64,000 bases of DNA from an uncultured Granulosicoccaceae bacterium (GCA_938006335.1 CALLMF010000027.1:48886-112885), one strand, 5' to 3'. Positions 40,010-50,191 are shown, counted from the stretch's first letter. Numbers and translations: made by a program. Notes: generated by a model not told the origin, from the sequence alone.

Positions 40010-42844
40010 ATGCAGAATCTGAACCTCAAGTCGTCCCTTTTGTTGCTTGCATTGGCCGCGGGTGCGATGCCGGTAGTGGCGGATACCTCGGGAGCAGCGG
40101 TTGCCACTGAGAACGCCGGGTGGCCGGCCGTTGTCGCGCGGGTCGCCGATTCGGTGGTGTCGCTCAAGCTCTCCCAGTTGCGGGATTTTGATGACGTCAA
40201 TCAGGGTGGCAGTGCTGCCACCGGTTTCGTGGTCGATGCGGAGCAGGGCATTGTGCTCACCAACCGGCATGTAGTGAGTTCTGGCCCCATACGTCTGTCG
40301 GCGACCTTTCAGAATCAGGAGCGGGTGGATGCGGTACCGCTGTATCGGGATCCGGTCCACGACTTCGCCTTCATCCGTTTTGACCCGCAAGCGTTGCGCT
40401 ACGCCACGCCGGAGTCCCTGGCGCTACGGCCTGACAAGGTGCGCACCGGAATGGACATACGCGTAATCGGCAGCGATGGCGGCGAGCAACTGTCGATTCT
40501 GCCGGGCACCATCGCGCGGCTCGACCGCGAAGTGCCGTCCTACGGCCGCTACGGCTACAACGACTTCAATACCTTCTACCTGCAGGCGGCCTCAGGCACG
40601 TCAGGCGGCTCCTCGGGCTCGCCGGTCATCGACTTCAACGGCGATGTGGTCGCGTTGAACGCCGCGGCCAACTCGCGTACCGCATCAAGCTTCTTCCTGC
40701 CGCTTCCGCGAATAGTGAGTGCTCTCGAAAAGCTTCGCAAAGGGCAGGAGATCGAACGCGGCGGACTGCAGACGATCTTCCTGCATCAACCGATTCGTGA
40801 GCTCAAGCGCCTCGGCCTTGACGCCGACACCGAAGAGCGGGTCCGAGCCGATCGGCAAAACGGGACACCCGGCATGCTGCAGGTGCGGCAGGTGATTCCG
40901 GGCGGTGTGGCTGACGGACTGCTTGAACCGGGAGACATCCTCGTTTCAATCAACCAACAGCTGATCACCGATTTCGTGGCACTCGAGGCCACGCTTGATG
41001 ACAGCGTTGGCCAGACGCTGCCGATCGAGGTGCTGCGACAAGGGCAGCGAGTGGAAATCGAGTCGGCCGTGGCCGATCTGCATGCGCTCGCGCCAAAGCG
41101 CTTCATCGAGCTGGGTGATGCGGTGTTGCAGGACATGTCGATTCAGCACGCGCGTGCGATGAACCGCGCTCAGGAAGGCGTCGTCGTGAAGCGTCCCGGC
41201 TATTTCTTCGAGCGTGCGGGCATCCCTGATGGTTCAGTGATCCTTGCGGTGGATGGCAGTCCCATCGGCGGGCTTGACGACTTTCTGGACGCTGTCAGAA
41301 CCTCACCCGAGGGCGAACAGCTTCTCGTGAACTTCGTTGTGCCCGGTCGGGAGTTCAATGACGAGCTTGCCTTGCTCAAGCTTGACGATCACTGGTTCGG
41401 CTACAACAGCTGCGAGCGCGTCGATGATGCCCGGTTCTGGAATTGCGAGCCGGTATCGCTCAGCCGCGCACCGGCCGAAGACGAGGTAGAGAAGGTTCTG
41501 GTTCCAGGTTATCGCGACCCCTTGCTCAATCGCGTCGCGCCGGCGATGGCACTGGTGAATTTCAACATCCCGTACCCCACAGACAACGTGTACGCGCGTC
41601 ACTTCACCGGCGTCGGGTTGGTTGTCGATAGCGAACAAGGCCTGGTCGCAGTGGATCGGAACACGGTGCCTGTCGGTCTGGGGGATGCACAAATCACCTT
41701 CTTCGGTTCGCAAACCGTGGACGGTACCGTGGTCTTCCTGCATCCGCGCCACAACATCGCCTTGCTGCGTTTTGACACGTCCCTGTTGGGAGATGCCAAC
41801 TACGAAGCGCTCGAACTCGCCACATCAGAGGACGCGATGCCCGAGCGTTTGACCATGATCGGATATCGCAGTGACGGGACCTTCCGGCCTCACCGCATCG
41901 ATGATCTCTCGCGAGTCACCATCGGGTTTCCGTCACCGGGACTGGCGCGCTTCCAACAGGCCTCGTTGGACGCCTACAGCGTGCCCAATGTGCCGCCATC
42001 TCTGGGTGGGCCGCTGGTCGACGAAGATGGACGCGTGCATGCGCTGTACATGAGCTTTGCATACGAGGCGGATCGTGAAATTCAGCAGGCGGAGTTCGCC
42101 ATGCCGGCGGATGTCATCGCGGAGGCTGTCGAACAATACAACTCCGGCGGCCCCTGGCTTTCGCTGGACCTCAAGCTCAGTTACCGCCCGCTGGTACTCG
42201 CTCGCGAACGTGGGCTACCGGACGCGTGGTTGTCGCGCTACCTCGACCTGCCGGCTGAAGATCGTCGTGTGCTCTATGTCGATCAGATCGTTCCAGGCAC
42301 TGATGCCGCCGACAAGATCGCGAGTGGAGACGTACTACTCGCCATCAATGGTCAGCTGGTCTCCAATCTGTTTCAGGCAGAAACGCTCTCGCAGCAGACA
42401 GAAATCACCCTGTCGGTACTACGCGGAGGGCAGGTGATCGACGTTGCGATGCAACCGAGTGAGGTGGACGTTCTTGGCACACGACGGATCGTCAGCTGGG
42501 CCGGTGCGTTCTTTCAGGAGCCGCACGTGGACATCGGCTTTGCCAAGGGTGTGGACTTTCCGGGCGTCTACATCGCCGACACGGTCGATGGTTCACCGGC
42601 GCTGTGGGATGAACTCTACCGCAATCGATTTGTCACCGCGGTGGATGGTGAGCCGGTCGACACACTCGATGATTTTCTCGCGCTGGTATCCACCCGGGAG
42701 CAGGACGAGATCACGCGTCTCACGACCATCTCGATGAGTGGTCGCAAGAGCATTGTCACCGTGCAGCCGGAATACAACTTCTGGCCAACCTTCCAGATTC
42801 AGCGCGGGGAGGATGGCTGGAAGAGTGTCGAGTTTCTGAACTGA
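40010..42844 (+). CDS. HtrA-like protease with two trypsin-like domains and several PDZ domains (Nma111-like layout)
   Basis: 944 residues. The ATG at 40010 starts a signal peptide (SSLLLLALAAGAMPVVA), so it acts in the periplasm. The first protease domain has a full triad: His87 in VLTNRHVV, Asp118 in VHDFAFIRFD and Ser202 in GTSGGSSGSPV. One or two PDZ-like domains follow (VIPGGVADGLLEPGDILVSI). A second protease-like domain (~510-690) has lost its catalytic residues: VAVDRNTV replaces the His motif and VPPSLGGPLVD the Ser motif. Further PDZ units are at the end (IVPGTDAADKIASGDVLLAI). This two-domain order recalls fungal Nma111 rather than DegP. Divergent from argA; no regulator nearby. 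Confidence 0.83.
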   Translation: MQNLNLKSSLLLLALAAGAMPVVADTSGAAVATENAGWPAVVARVADSVVSLKLSQLRDFDDVNQGGSAATGFVVDAEQGIVLTNRHVVSSGPIRLSATFQNQERVDAVPLYRDPVHDFAFIRFDPQALRYATPESLALRPDKVRTGMDIRVIGSDGGEQLSILPGTIARLDREVPSYGRYGYNDFNTFYLQAASGTSGGSSGSPVIDFNGDVVALNAAANSRTASSFFLPLPRIVSALEKLRKGQEIERGGLQTIFLHQPIRELKRLGLDADTEERVRADRQNGTPGMLQVRQVIPGGVADGLLEPGDILVSINQQLITDFVALEATLDDSVGQTLPIEVLRQGQRVEIESAVADLHALAPKRFIELGDAVLQDMSIQHARAMNRAQEGVVVKRPGYFFERAGIPDGSVILAVDGSPIGGLDDFLDAVRTSPEGEQLLVNFVVPGREFNDELALLKLDDHWFGYNSCERVDDARFWNCEPVSLSRAPAEDEVEKVLVPGYRDPLLNRVAPAMALVNFNIPYPTDNVYARHFTGVGLVVDSEQGLVAVDRNTVPVGLGDAQITFFGSQTVDGTVVFLHPRHNIALLRFDTSLLGDANYEALELATSEDAMPERLTMIGYRSDGTFRPHRIDDLSRVTIGFPSPGLARFQQASLDAYSVPNVPPSLGGPLVDEDGRVHALYMSFAYEADREIQQAEFAMPADVIAEAVEQYNSGGPWLSLDLKLSYRPLVLARERGLPDAWLSRYLDLPAEDRRVLYVDQIVPGTDAADKIASGDVLLAINGQLVSNLFQAETLSQQTEITLSVLRGGQVIDVAMQPSEVDVLGTRRIVSWAGAFFQEPHVDIGFAKGVDFPGVYIADTVDGSPALWDELYRNRFVTAVDGEPVDTLDDFLALVSTREQDEITRLTTISMSGRKSIVTVQPEYNFWPTFQIQRGEDGWKSVEFLN

Positions 42845-42855
42845 GGTAGCCGCTG

Positions 42856-44871
42856 TCAGGCAGCAGCGCGCAGCTGTGCCTGCATCAGTGGCATGCCTTC
42901 GCAGCCGATGGACGCCGCGAACAACTCGAGCAGAGCGCGCTCGCGACGCTCCAGGATTCCATCGTGCATGACGATCTCGACGCAGTGTTCGACGAATGCG
43001 GAACGGATCGGCCTGGGCTGTACGTACAGCGTTTGAAAGGCCCGTTCCATCTCGTCGACGATACCGGCTTCATCGCTGGTACGTCTCGGTATGTCGCGAT
43101 TGGTGTAACTGGTGAGCACTTGAGAGTAGTGTTGGTCAAGCCGATGCCCGGGCTGTCCAGAGGCTTCCACCATCAAGGACAAGAGCAGGGCAAACTCGTT
43201 GGCCATCGCGTCGAAGGTCTTTACCTTCGCGCCTTGCGCGGCGAGCTGCCCACCATCAGCGGACGCAATCGCAACCACGACCGGGAATTCCACGTCCAGT
43301 TTGCGGCGGATCAGCTGCAAGCTCGCGTAGTTCATCAAGGTCTCGCGATCGAGTGCGCGCACCAGTTGCTCGAGCTTCTTGAGAATATGCCGGCGAGGCT
43401 CGACGCCAAGGCCTGCGACCAGTAGCGCGCTCGCGTGATCGACGATGCCGGCGCGATCATCCTGAAGTTCTGCGGGCAATAATCGCAGGAGTTCGGCGAC
43501 GACGTCGGTAAACCGCTGATCGAAGTTGAACGTGACGGCGTCAAGATACTCTCGCCGCTTGAGTGCATCCGTGGGTGCGAACATCGCGAACAGCACCGCA
43601 AGACAGCTGCGCTCGTCAGGTAGCAGCAGGAAAATCCTGTCGGATAGTCCGCTTTCATTGATATCGGATCCGCTGTTGGCGGATGCAAATGCGGGCTTGA
43701 ACGCGGGCTTGAACTTGGGTTTAATGGCATCGGCCTCGCCCGCCGCCGCAGTGGCGACAGCCACGGACGCAACCGCTGCCATGCCGGGGCCGATAGGGAT
43801 CTGTGTGTCGCCAGTGGTGGCTGCGCTGCCCGTGACCTTCGGTTCCTCACGTTGCTTCTTCTTGCGTCGCTTGACCCCGAAGTGCGGATCGATGGCATCA
43901 ATGCGCTTCTGCAAGGGCGGGTGGCTGGCAAGGAATCGTGCGAAAAACCGGTGCACCCAGGTTCTTGAGCCACCCGAGAAGCACAGGTGCACCAGCTCCG
44001 GCGCTTGCGTGATATGCAGCGCCTGATCATCGTTGGCGTTTTGCACCGTTGCCAGTGCAGAGGCCATCGAGAACGGCTCTCGTGTGAACTGGATGCCACT
44101 GGCGTCTGCCAGAAACTCCCGTTGCCGCGAGAAGGCACTGCGCAGCAGGCTGCCGAATAACACGCCAGTGCTACCGAACACTCTGAGCAACGCGCCCACG
44201 AGCATGCCGGGATGAAGATTCTCGCCGGACTTGCGGTCCAACAGACTTCGCAGTGTGGCGTTGCCTATCAGCAGGCGGCCCACTTCGTCCAGCGCCATCA
44301 ATCCGCCAAGCGCGATCATCAGGCGCATGTTCAGCGGGATGTCGTCGTTGACAATGTGACCGAATTCATGTGCCACCACCGCTTGTAGCTCGTCTCGATC
44401 GAAGGCATCGAGTGCACCTTGTGTGACGATGATCGCCCGTTGACTTTCCGTGATGCCGAGTACCATGGCGTTGATACTGCGTTCGTGGTGCATCACGAAC
44501 ACGTCAGGCCGTGGTACCGATGCGGCGATGGACATTTCGGAGACAACGTTCAGGAGCTCGCGCTCTTGGGGGTTTCGCGAAGCTTCGTCAGCCTCGAAGG
44601 CACCAAAGCGTCGAGCGAGTACCGCGCCACCACCGCGCACGTCCAGAAACCGGAAGAAGCTACCGGCGAGTACCGCCATCCAACACACGCCGATCAGTGT
44701 CATGACCGGTGCGCTCAGCTCGAACACACTGGGAACAAGCCCGAGTTGTCGGGCAATGATGGCGATGCCAAAATGCAACACCAGTCCTATACCGAGCAGC
44801 GCTGCGAAGAACGCGATCAGCAAAAGATTGGATCGGACGCGCTTGCTCGACTGTTGTTCGAAGAAGTCCAT
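42856..44871 (-). CDS. Membrane M48-family metalloprotease with TerB-like C-terminal region
   Basis: Zinc metalloprotease of the M48/HtpX group, 671 residues. Two membrane segments (~15-42 and ~53-74) precede the protease domain with the zinc motif HEFGH at 168-172 and the distal AFSRQREFLADASG that supplies the third ligand. The second half is cytosolic-looking: an Ala/Lys-rich linker (PKFKPAFKPAF) and an alpha-helical domain ending with MHDGILERRERALLELFAAS, reminiscent of TerB-like folds. It lies 34 bp behind lemA, a common pairing. Role inferred: membrane protein quality control. Confidence 0.87.
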   Translation of the reverse strand: MDFFEQQSSKRVRSNLLLIAFFAALLGIGLVLHFGIAIIARQLGLVPSVFELSAPVMTLIGVCWMAVLAGSFFRFLDVRGGGAVLARRFGAFEADEASRNPQERELLNVVSEMSIAASVPRPDVFVMHHERSINAMVLGITESQRAIIVTQGALDAFDRDELQAVVAHEFGHIVNDDIPLNMRLMIALGGLMALDEVGRLLIGNATLRSLLDRKSGENLHPGMLVGALLRVFGSTGVLFGSLLRSAFSRQREFLADASGIQFTREPFSMASALATVQNANDDQALHITQAPELVHLCFSGGSRTWVHRFFARFLASHPPLQKRIDAIDPHFGVKRRKKKQREEPKVTGSAATTGDTQIPIGPGMAAVASVAVATAAAGEADAIKPKFKPAFKPAFASANSGSDINESGLSDRIFLLLPDERSCLAVLFAMFAPTDALKRREYLDAVTFNFDQRFTDVVAELLRLLPAELQDDRAGIVDHASALLVAGLGVEPRRHILKKLEQLVRALDRETLMNYASLQLIRRKLDVEFPVVVAIASADGGQLAAQGAKVKTFDAMANEFALLLSLMVEASGQPGHRLDQHYSQVLTSYTNRDIPRRTSDEAGIVDEMERAFQTLYVQPRPIRSAFVEHCVEIVMHDGILERRERALLELFAASIGCEGMPLMQAQLRAAA

Positions 44872-44905
44872 TAGCGCGTATTGCTATTCGTTGCGTGTGT
44901 GGAAG

Positions 44906-45523
44906 TCAGGCAAAAGAGACCTTGATGGTCTCGCGCACGTCGTCGTTGGCTGTCTCGAACAACTCTGCTTCGCGGAAACCGAACAAGCTTGCGACGAAGA
45001 CCGACGGAAATTGCTCACAGCTTGTGTTGTAGCGCATGACCGCGTCCGAGTACGCCTGGCGTGAAAAGGCCACGCGATTTTCTGTCGAGGCGATGTCTGC
45101 ATGCAGTTCCGACAGACGCTCATTCGCCTTCAGGTCGGGATAGGCCTCCATCACCATGTTCAAGCGTCCAAGTGCGCCTGCAACCGAGTTCTCTGCGCTG
45201 GCCAGTGAGCGCAGCAAACCACCGTCTGTGGCACCGAATGCTTCAGTGCCGGCTGCTTGGGCGCGAGCCACTTCCTGGCGTCGCGACTCGGCACTGTTGC
45301 GAGCCTCGGTAACCGCGGTCAAGGTTTCGTTTTCGTGCTTGAGATAGGCGCGGGCGGTCTCGACCAGATTCGGGATCAGTTCGTAGCGGCGTTGCAGCTG
45401 CACGTCGATTTGCGAGTACGCGTTCTGATACCGATTACGCATAGATACCAGCCTGTTGTAGATCAGTACCGTACCGACAACGATCAGGCCGCCAATGACC
45501 AACAGGATGTGACTGGTTTCCAT
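44906..45523 (-). CDS. LemA family protein
   Basis: 205-residue LemA-family protein. A single N-terminal membrane segment (HILLVIGGLIVVGTVLIYN) is followed by the family's antiparallel helices: MRNRYQNAYSQIDVQLQRRY, ELIPNLVETARAYLKHENET and YPDLKANERLS. Biochemical function is not known; LemA genes often accompany HtpX-like M48 proteases, as here. Forms a two-gene operon with the M48 protease. Confidence 0.93.
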   Translation of the reverse strand: METSHILLVIGGLIVVGTVLIYNRLVSMRNRYQNAYSQIDVQLQRRYELIPNLVETARAYLKHENETLTAVTEARNSAESRRQEVARAQAAGTEAFGATDGGLLRSLASAENSVAGALGRLNMVMEAYPDLKANERLSELHADIASTENRVAFSRQAYSDAVMRYNTSCEQFPSVFVASLFGFREAELFETANDDVRETIKVSFA

Positions 45524-45687
45524 TGCAAGTCTCCAAGCATTTCACATGACGGCTGGGACTAGCGGCGCTGCCTCAAGGTGCTTGATCGGCGATCAGAACA
45601 GCTGAGACGGAGATAGCGTCGGGAACCTGAACTGTATTGCAAAGCGCGTAGTGGTTGAGATGCAGGTCTCACTTGCTGGCAGGGGAT

Positions 45688-46188
45688 TCAGCCGGTTCGG
45701 GCGTGCTCGAACTGATCGAGCGCAGGGCCTGTCAGATGGTAGGCCTGCCCGAAGCCCATCACGAATTGCCCCGAGCGCGGCACCAGACGGAACAACACGA
45801 AGTCCGGCAGCGTCTTCAAGAGGCCGATCATCTTGCCGTGGCTTGATTGCAAGGCATCAAGCAGGGATGTATGGCGGTCAGCATCCGATGCCACGACCTC
45901 TACCTGACAGTCGTAACTCACGCGCGTGCGCGCAAAGATCTCCGTCGACGCCGACTCGTCCTCGATCAGCATGACGCCTGCACGACGTGTTGCCAGAAGA
46001 TCGCGCGTATGGCGCGACAGCTGGCTCGTGAACACGACCAGCGCTCCATCGCCGGCTTCCTCATCGAACACGAACGGCGCATACCCGCAATGCGGCTGAC
46101 CCTCGGCATCGAGGGTCGCCAGCTGCACCGAGCGGCACGACGCGCGCAGGGCTGCAAGTACCGGTGCGGGATCCTTCGGGTCAGCCAC
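45688..46188 (-). CDS. Pyridoxamine-phosphate-oxidase-fold protein, HugZ-like
   Basis: A split-barrel flavin/haem-binding-fold protein resembling HugZ and related PNPOx-like proteins. Visible signatures: [40 protein letters not shown] and [12 protein letters not shown]. HugZ relatives act on haem, others are general stress proteins; which applies here is unknown. I place the start at the GTG at 46188, overlapping the ilvD stop by 8 bp, because the residues encoded further upstream come from the ilvD 3' end in another frame; an ATG at 46215 is the alternative. About 166 residues. Probably co-transcribed with ilvD. Confidence 0.78.
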   Translation of the reverse strand: MADPKDPAPVLAALRASCRSVQLATLDAEGQPHCGYAPFVFDEEAGDGALVVFTSQLSRHTRDLLATRRAGVMLIEDESASTEIFARTRVSYDCQVEVVASDADRHTSLLDALQSSHGKMIGLLKTLPDFVLFRLVPRSGQFVMGFGQAYHLTGPALDQFEHARTG

Positions 46189-48082
46189 GCTTTTTGCGCG
46201 ACAGTTGCGACACATCGCGTACCGCACCGCGTGACGAGGAGGTGGTGAGCGCTGCATAGGCCATCAGTGCTTGTGAGACCTCACGTTCCCGATTGACCGG
46301 ATGCCAGGCAGTATCTCCACGCGCTTCCATCGCCTCGCGACGAGCGGCGAGTTCAGCGTCATCGACCCGTACGTTGATCGTCCGATTCGGGATATCGATG
46401 TCGATGATGTCACCTTCCTCGACCAGCCCGATAGCCCCGCCTTCGGCAGCCTCCGGCGACACATGTCCGATCGAAAGACCGGAGGTGCCGCCCGAGAACC
46501 GACCGTCGGTCAGTAGTGCGCAGGCCTTGCCAAGGCCCATGGACTTCAGATAACTGGTCGGGTAGAGCATCTCTTGCATGCCCGGGCCGCCCTTGGGGCC
46601 CTCATAACGAATCAGCACGACATCGCCTTCCTTGATATCGCCATTGAGGATCGTCTCGATGGCCACGTCCTGACTCTCCAGGACGCGTGCCGGGCCAGAG
46701 AACTTGAGGATGCTCTCGTCAACGCCTGCGGTCTTGACCACACAGCCATCGAGCGCCACATTGCCAAACAGCACGGCGAGCCCACCGTCTTTCGAGTACG
46801 CATGGTCGAGATCGCGAATGCACCCACCGGCGCGGTCCTTGTCGAGGGTTTCAAAGCGACGATCCTGACTGAACGCGGTTTGCGTAGGAACGCCACCGGG
46901 GCCAGCCTTGTAGAGTTTGATGACCTCGGGATCTTCGGTTCGCATGATGTCGTAGGACTCGATGGCCGCCCCCATCGTCGGTGAATGAACCGTCGGGCAA
47001 TCGTCATGCAGCGCCCCTGCGCGATGCAGTTCGCCGAGGATGCCCATCACGCCACCGGCGCGATGCACATCTTCCATGTGATAGTCCTGTGTGCTGGGTG
47101 CGACCTTGCACAGGTGCGGCACGCTGCGCGACAGACGATCGATGTCGGCAAGCGTGAACGGAACGTTGCCTTCCTCGGCGGCGGCCAGCAGGTGCAGGAT
47201 GGTGTTGGTCGAGCCACCCATGCAGATGTCGAGCGTCATCGCGTTCTCGAATGCACGAAAATTGGCGATGTTGCGTGGCAGTACGCTTGCGTCTTCCTGC
47301 TCGTAGTAGCGTCGAGTGATATCGACGATCACGCGGCCTGCACGCTTGAACAAGGCTTCACGATCGGCATGGGTTGCCAGCAGCGAGCCGTTTCCGGGAA
47401 GCGACAAGCCGAGCGCTTCGGTCAGACAGTTCATTGAATTGGCCGTGAACATGCCGGAGCACGACCCACAGGTGGGACAGGCTGATCGCTCTATTTCGTT
47501 GATTTCCTCGATATCGCGCTTGGGGTCCGCCGCTGCGACCATGGCATCGACGAGATCAAGCTTGATGATCTTGGTGGTGAGCCCCTCACCGGGGCCCTTG
47601 CCGTTGCTCGCGACCGTCACCTGCACCTTGCCCGATTCCATCGGGCCACCAGAGACGAACACGGCAGGGATGTTCAAACGCATGGCGGCATTGAGCATGC
47701 CCGGGGTGATCTTGTCGCAGTTGGAGATGCATACCAGCGCATCCGCGCAGTGCGCGTTGGCCATATACTCGACCGCATCAGTGATGACTTCACGCGATGG
47801 CAGGCTGTAGAGCATGCCGCCGTGTCCCATCGCAATGCCATCGTCAACGGCGATCGTGTTGAACTCCTTGGCGATACCGCCCGCCGCTTCAATCTCGCGG
47901 GCGACCAGCTGCCCGAGGTCCTTCAAATGGACGTGACCCGGCACGAACTGCGTGAAGGAGTTAGCGACAGCGATGATGGGCTTGTCGAAGTCACCATCCT
48001 TCATGCCGGTGGCGCGCCACAGCGCCCGGGCTCCGGCCATGTTGCGGCCATGGGTTGTGGTGCGCGAACGGTACTCAGGCAT
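46181..48082 (-). CDS. ilvD: Dihydroxy-acid dehydratase
   Basis: Fe-S enzyme of valine, leucine and isoleucine synthesis, converting 2,3-dihydroxy acids to 2-oxo acids. 633 residues (usual ~610-620). The cluster-binding cysteines are in [13 protein letters not shown] and [19 protein letters not shown]; other signatures are [19 protein letters not shown] at the N terminus and [20 protein letters not shown] near the C terminus. Divergent from the GNAT gene, 71 bp away, and overlapping the HugZ-like gene downstream. Confidence 0.97.
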   Translation of the reverse strand: MPEYRSRTTTHGRNMAGARALWRATGMKDGDFDKPIIAVANSFTQFVPGHVHLKDLGQLVAREIEAAGGIAKEFNTIAVDDGIAMGHGGMLYSLPSREVITDAVEYMANAHCADALVCISNCDKITPGMLNAAMRLNIPAVFVSGGPMESGKVQVTVASNGKGPGEGLTTKIIKLDLVDAMVAAADPKRDIEEINEIERSACPTCGSCSGMFTANSMNCLTEALGLSLPGNGSLLATHADREALFKRAGRVIVDITRRYYEQEDASVLPRNIANFRAFENAMTLDICMGGSTNTILHLLAAAEEGNVPFTLADIDRLSRSVPHLCKVAPSTQDYHMEDVHRAGGVMGILGELHRAGALHDDCPTVHSPTMGAAIESYDIMRTEDPEVIKLYKAGPGGVPTQTAFSQDRRFETLDKDRAGGCIRDLDHAYSKDGGLAVLFGNVALDGCVVKTAGVDESILKFSGPARVLESQDVAIETILNGDIKEGDVVLIRYEGPKGGPGMQEMLYPTSYLKSMGLGKACALLTDGRFSGGTSGLSIGHVSPEAAEGGAIGLVEEGDIIDIDIPNRTINVRVDDAELAARREAMEARGDTAWHPVNREREVSQALMAYAALTTSSSRGAVRDVSQLSRKKRG

Positions 48083-48153
48083 GTCAGGGCTTTTCCGGAA
48101 GTGGGCGTGCGGAGCGTAGGCAGACAGTATAAGGCCCGGTATACCATCGAATC

Positions 48154-48654
48154 ATGCAGATACGCCCCTATCGCGACGCGGACCGGTCCCAGGTGATTGC
48201 CCTCTGGCACAACTGCGGCCTGACGCGCCCCTGGAACGACCCCGATCGCGATATCGACCGCAAGCTGACGCTCGAGGATGGTCTCTTTCTTGTCGGCGTC
48301 GAGATTAACGGCCCCGGCGGCCCGCGGGGCCCGCACGGCCCGCACGGATCCGACGACGAATCAACCGAGCCACCCGCCGCGCATGCTGACGCCGTGATCG
48401 CCACGGCCATGGTCGGTTATGACGGTCACCGAGGCTGGGTCAACTACCTTGCCGTCGCCCCCGGCCTCCAGGGGCAGGGCCATGGCCGCAGGCTGATGCG
48501 GGAGGCCGAACAACTTCTCGAGGCGCGAGGCTGTCCCAAGCTCAACCTGCAGGTACGCTCGGGGAACACGGCAGTGCTTGCATTCTATGCGGCGCTTGGA
48601 TATGCCGTTGACGATGCAGTCAGCCTGGGCAAACGCCTGATCAAGGATGACTAG
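48154..48654 (+). CDS. GNAT acetyltransferase (YpeA-like) with a Gly-Pro-His insertion
   Basis: 166-residue acetyltransferase resembling E. coli YpeA: MQIRPYRDADRSQVIALWHN, LTRPWNDPDRDIDRKL and the acetyl-CoA loop VAPGLQGQGHGRRLMREAE, then LNLQVRSGNTAVLAFYAALG. Between strands beta3 and beta4 (~51-77) sits a low-complexity insertion (NGPGGPRGPHGPHG then an acidic/Pro stretch) that YpeA relatives lack as far as I know. Substrate unknown. Divergent from ilvD; tail-to-tail with the UbiH-family gene. Confidence 0.85.
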   Translation: MQIRPYRDADRSQVIALWHNCGLTRPWNDPDRDIDRKLTLEDGLFLVGVEINGPGGPRGPHGPHGSDDESTEPPAAHADAVIATAMVGYDGHRGWVNYLAVAPGLQGQGHGRRLMREAEQLLEARGCPKLNLQVRSGNTAVLAFYAALGYAVDDAVSLGKRLIKDD

Positions 48655-48668
48655 GTGACCAGATCGGC

Positions 48669-50012
48669 CTAACGCGCCAGTTGCGGCAGATCCCCGGCAA
48701 GCCCTGAGGCGTGTCTTGTCACAAGACGGCGTGCAGGGCCGGCACGTCCTGCCAGATTCATGGCCGCGGCGCGTACGTGCCGAACCGGCGCAGGCTGCGG
48801 CGAAAACGCGCGGTGAAAGCCGTCAAGTATCGACGCCATGGTTGCGTTCTCGCCTTTGCGCCATCGCTCGTAGCGCCGCAGCGTGCGACGAGATCCGATG
48901 TCAGTGCCACTCGCTTTGGCGGATCGCAAGGTTTCCGCGAGTGCGCCCGCGTCGAGCATGCCGAGGTTTACACCCTGTCCTGCGAGCGGGTGCACCGTGT
49001 GGCAGGCATCGCCCACCAAGGCAACACGCTCTGCAAGATACGACGCCGCATGCGCTCTGGCGATCGGGAAGCTTGCACGTTCATGCACGGCGGAAATGCC
49101 CCCGAGTTCGGCAGGGAAGTCACGCTCAAGCGCCTCGATGAACTCATCGTCACCAAGCGCTATCAGTCGTTCTATTTCATCACTGTCGTGATACCAGACC
49201 AAAGACGCACGCTGTCCGCACAACGGCAACATGGCTTGCGGCCCGGTGGGCATGAAACGCTGCCAAGTGATGTCCTGCTGCGGCAAGTCCGTGCTGACCG
49301 TAGCGACCATCGCGCGCTGTTCGTATTCCGAGCGAGGCATGTCGATGCCGGCAAGACGCCGCACCAGCGAACGCGCCCCGTCCGCGCCCACAAGCAACGC
49401 GGCGGTGATGTTTTCACCGGAATCGAGCGCTATCGACACCCGGTCACTCGCCTCGATACCCACCCCGACACCCACCGAATAGTCGGTCAGACGGGCCGGG
49501 CATCTGAGCTCGACATGCGGCATCAATTCGAGCTGCTCCAGCAACGCGAGCTGCAGCACACGATTCTCGACAATATGCCCAAGTAGCGGCACATCGATCT
49601 CATGCGCATCAAACTCGACACCAGGCCGCGCACCTCCGCCGGCAGTCTCTTCCTCGCCGTCCCATGCACGCATACGCCGAAACGGACAGGCCCGCCGATC
49701 AATCACACCGCGCCACGCACCGACAGCCTCGAACATCCTCTGCGACGCAACGGACAGTGCCGACACGCGGATATCGTACGGAGGCTCATCAGGTGTGCTG
49801 GGCGCGTCGGGTGCCTCAGGTGCGCCAAGTGTGCCGGGCGCGTCAAGTGCGCCAGACGCGGCTGAGCCTGGCGAGAACGGTGCCGGTCGCGCAGCCTCTA
49901 GAACGCAGACCGAAAGAGGCTCCCCCTCGCCAGCGCGCCCCGCGAGAGCCGCGGAGAGTAGCCCACCGACCATGCCGCCGCCGGCGACAACGACATCAAA
50001 GTGCGAGGACAT
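48669..50012 (-). CDS. UbiH/UbiF/COQ6-family FAD monooxygenase
   Basis: Flavin hydroxylase of ubiquinone synthesis. 447 residues with the FAD motif VVVAGGGMVGGLLSAALAGR at the N terminus, the second flavin/substrate motif ADGARSLVRRLAGI and the C-terminal VALVGDACHTVHPLAGQGVN. UbiH, UbiF and UbiI cannot be told apart by eye. Between the first strand and IRVSALS is a low-complexity insertion of about 35 residues with repeated GAP-like triplets (GALDAPGTLGAPEAPDAPST). The gene-free repeat region lies just upstream of its start. Function at family level is secure. Confidence 0.88.
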   Translation of the reverse strand: MSSHFDVVVAGGGMVGGLLSAALAGRAGEGEPLSVCVLEAARPAPFSPGSAASGALDAPGTLGAPEAPDAPSTPDEPPYDIRVSALSVASQRMFEAVGAWRGVIDRRACPFRRMRAWDGEEETAGGGARPGVEFDAHEIDVPLLGHIVENRVLQLALLEQLELMPHVELRCPARLTDYSVGVGVGIEASDRVSIALDSGENITAALLVGADGARSLVRRLAGIDMPRSEYEQRAMVATVSTDLPQQDITWQRFMPTGPQAMLPLCGQRASLVWYHDSDEIERLIALGDDEFIEALERDFPAELGGISAVHERASFPIARAHAASYLAERVALVGDACHTVHPLAGQGVNLGMLDAGALAETLRSAKASGTDIGSRRTLRRYERWRKGENATMASILDGFHRAFSPQPAPVRHVRAAAMNLAGRAGPARRLVTRHASGLAGDLPQLAR

Positions 50013-50171
50013 CAGAGAGCGAATTCATCAGAGTGGGAGTTGACCAGCATGCGTGCACATATGCCTTATCGTACGAGTTCCGGTCATTTCAGGGTCTCGA
50101 TTTCCACAGTTTTGTTGCATGACGTTCTTCGCTCGGCGGCGTTGCGCCACCCGTTGTGGGGGACTGGAGAC

Positions 50172-50191
50172 AATTTGCCTCGATCGCAACA
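50172..50191 (+). repeat. 20-bp motif, copy 1
   Basis: AATTTGCCTCGATCGCAACA; differs at one position from copy 2. Its first 14 bases (50171-50184) also pair with 50205-50218 (13 of 14 matches, 20-nt loop), so this copy lies in a hairpin. Confidence 0.75.
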
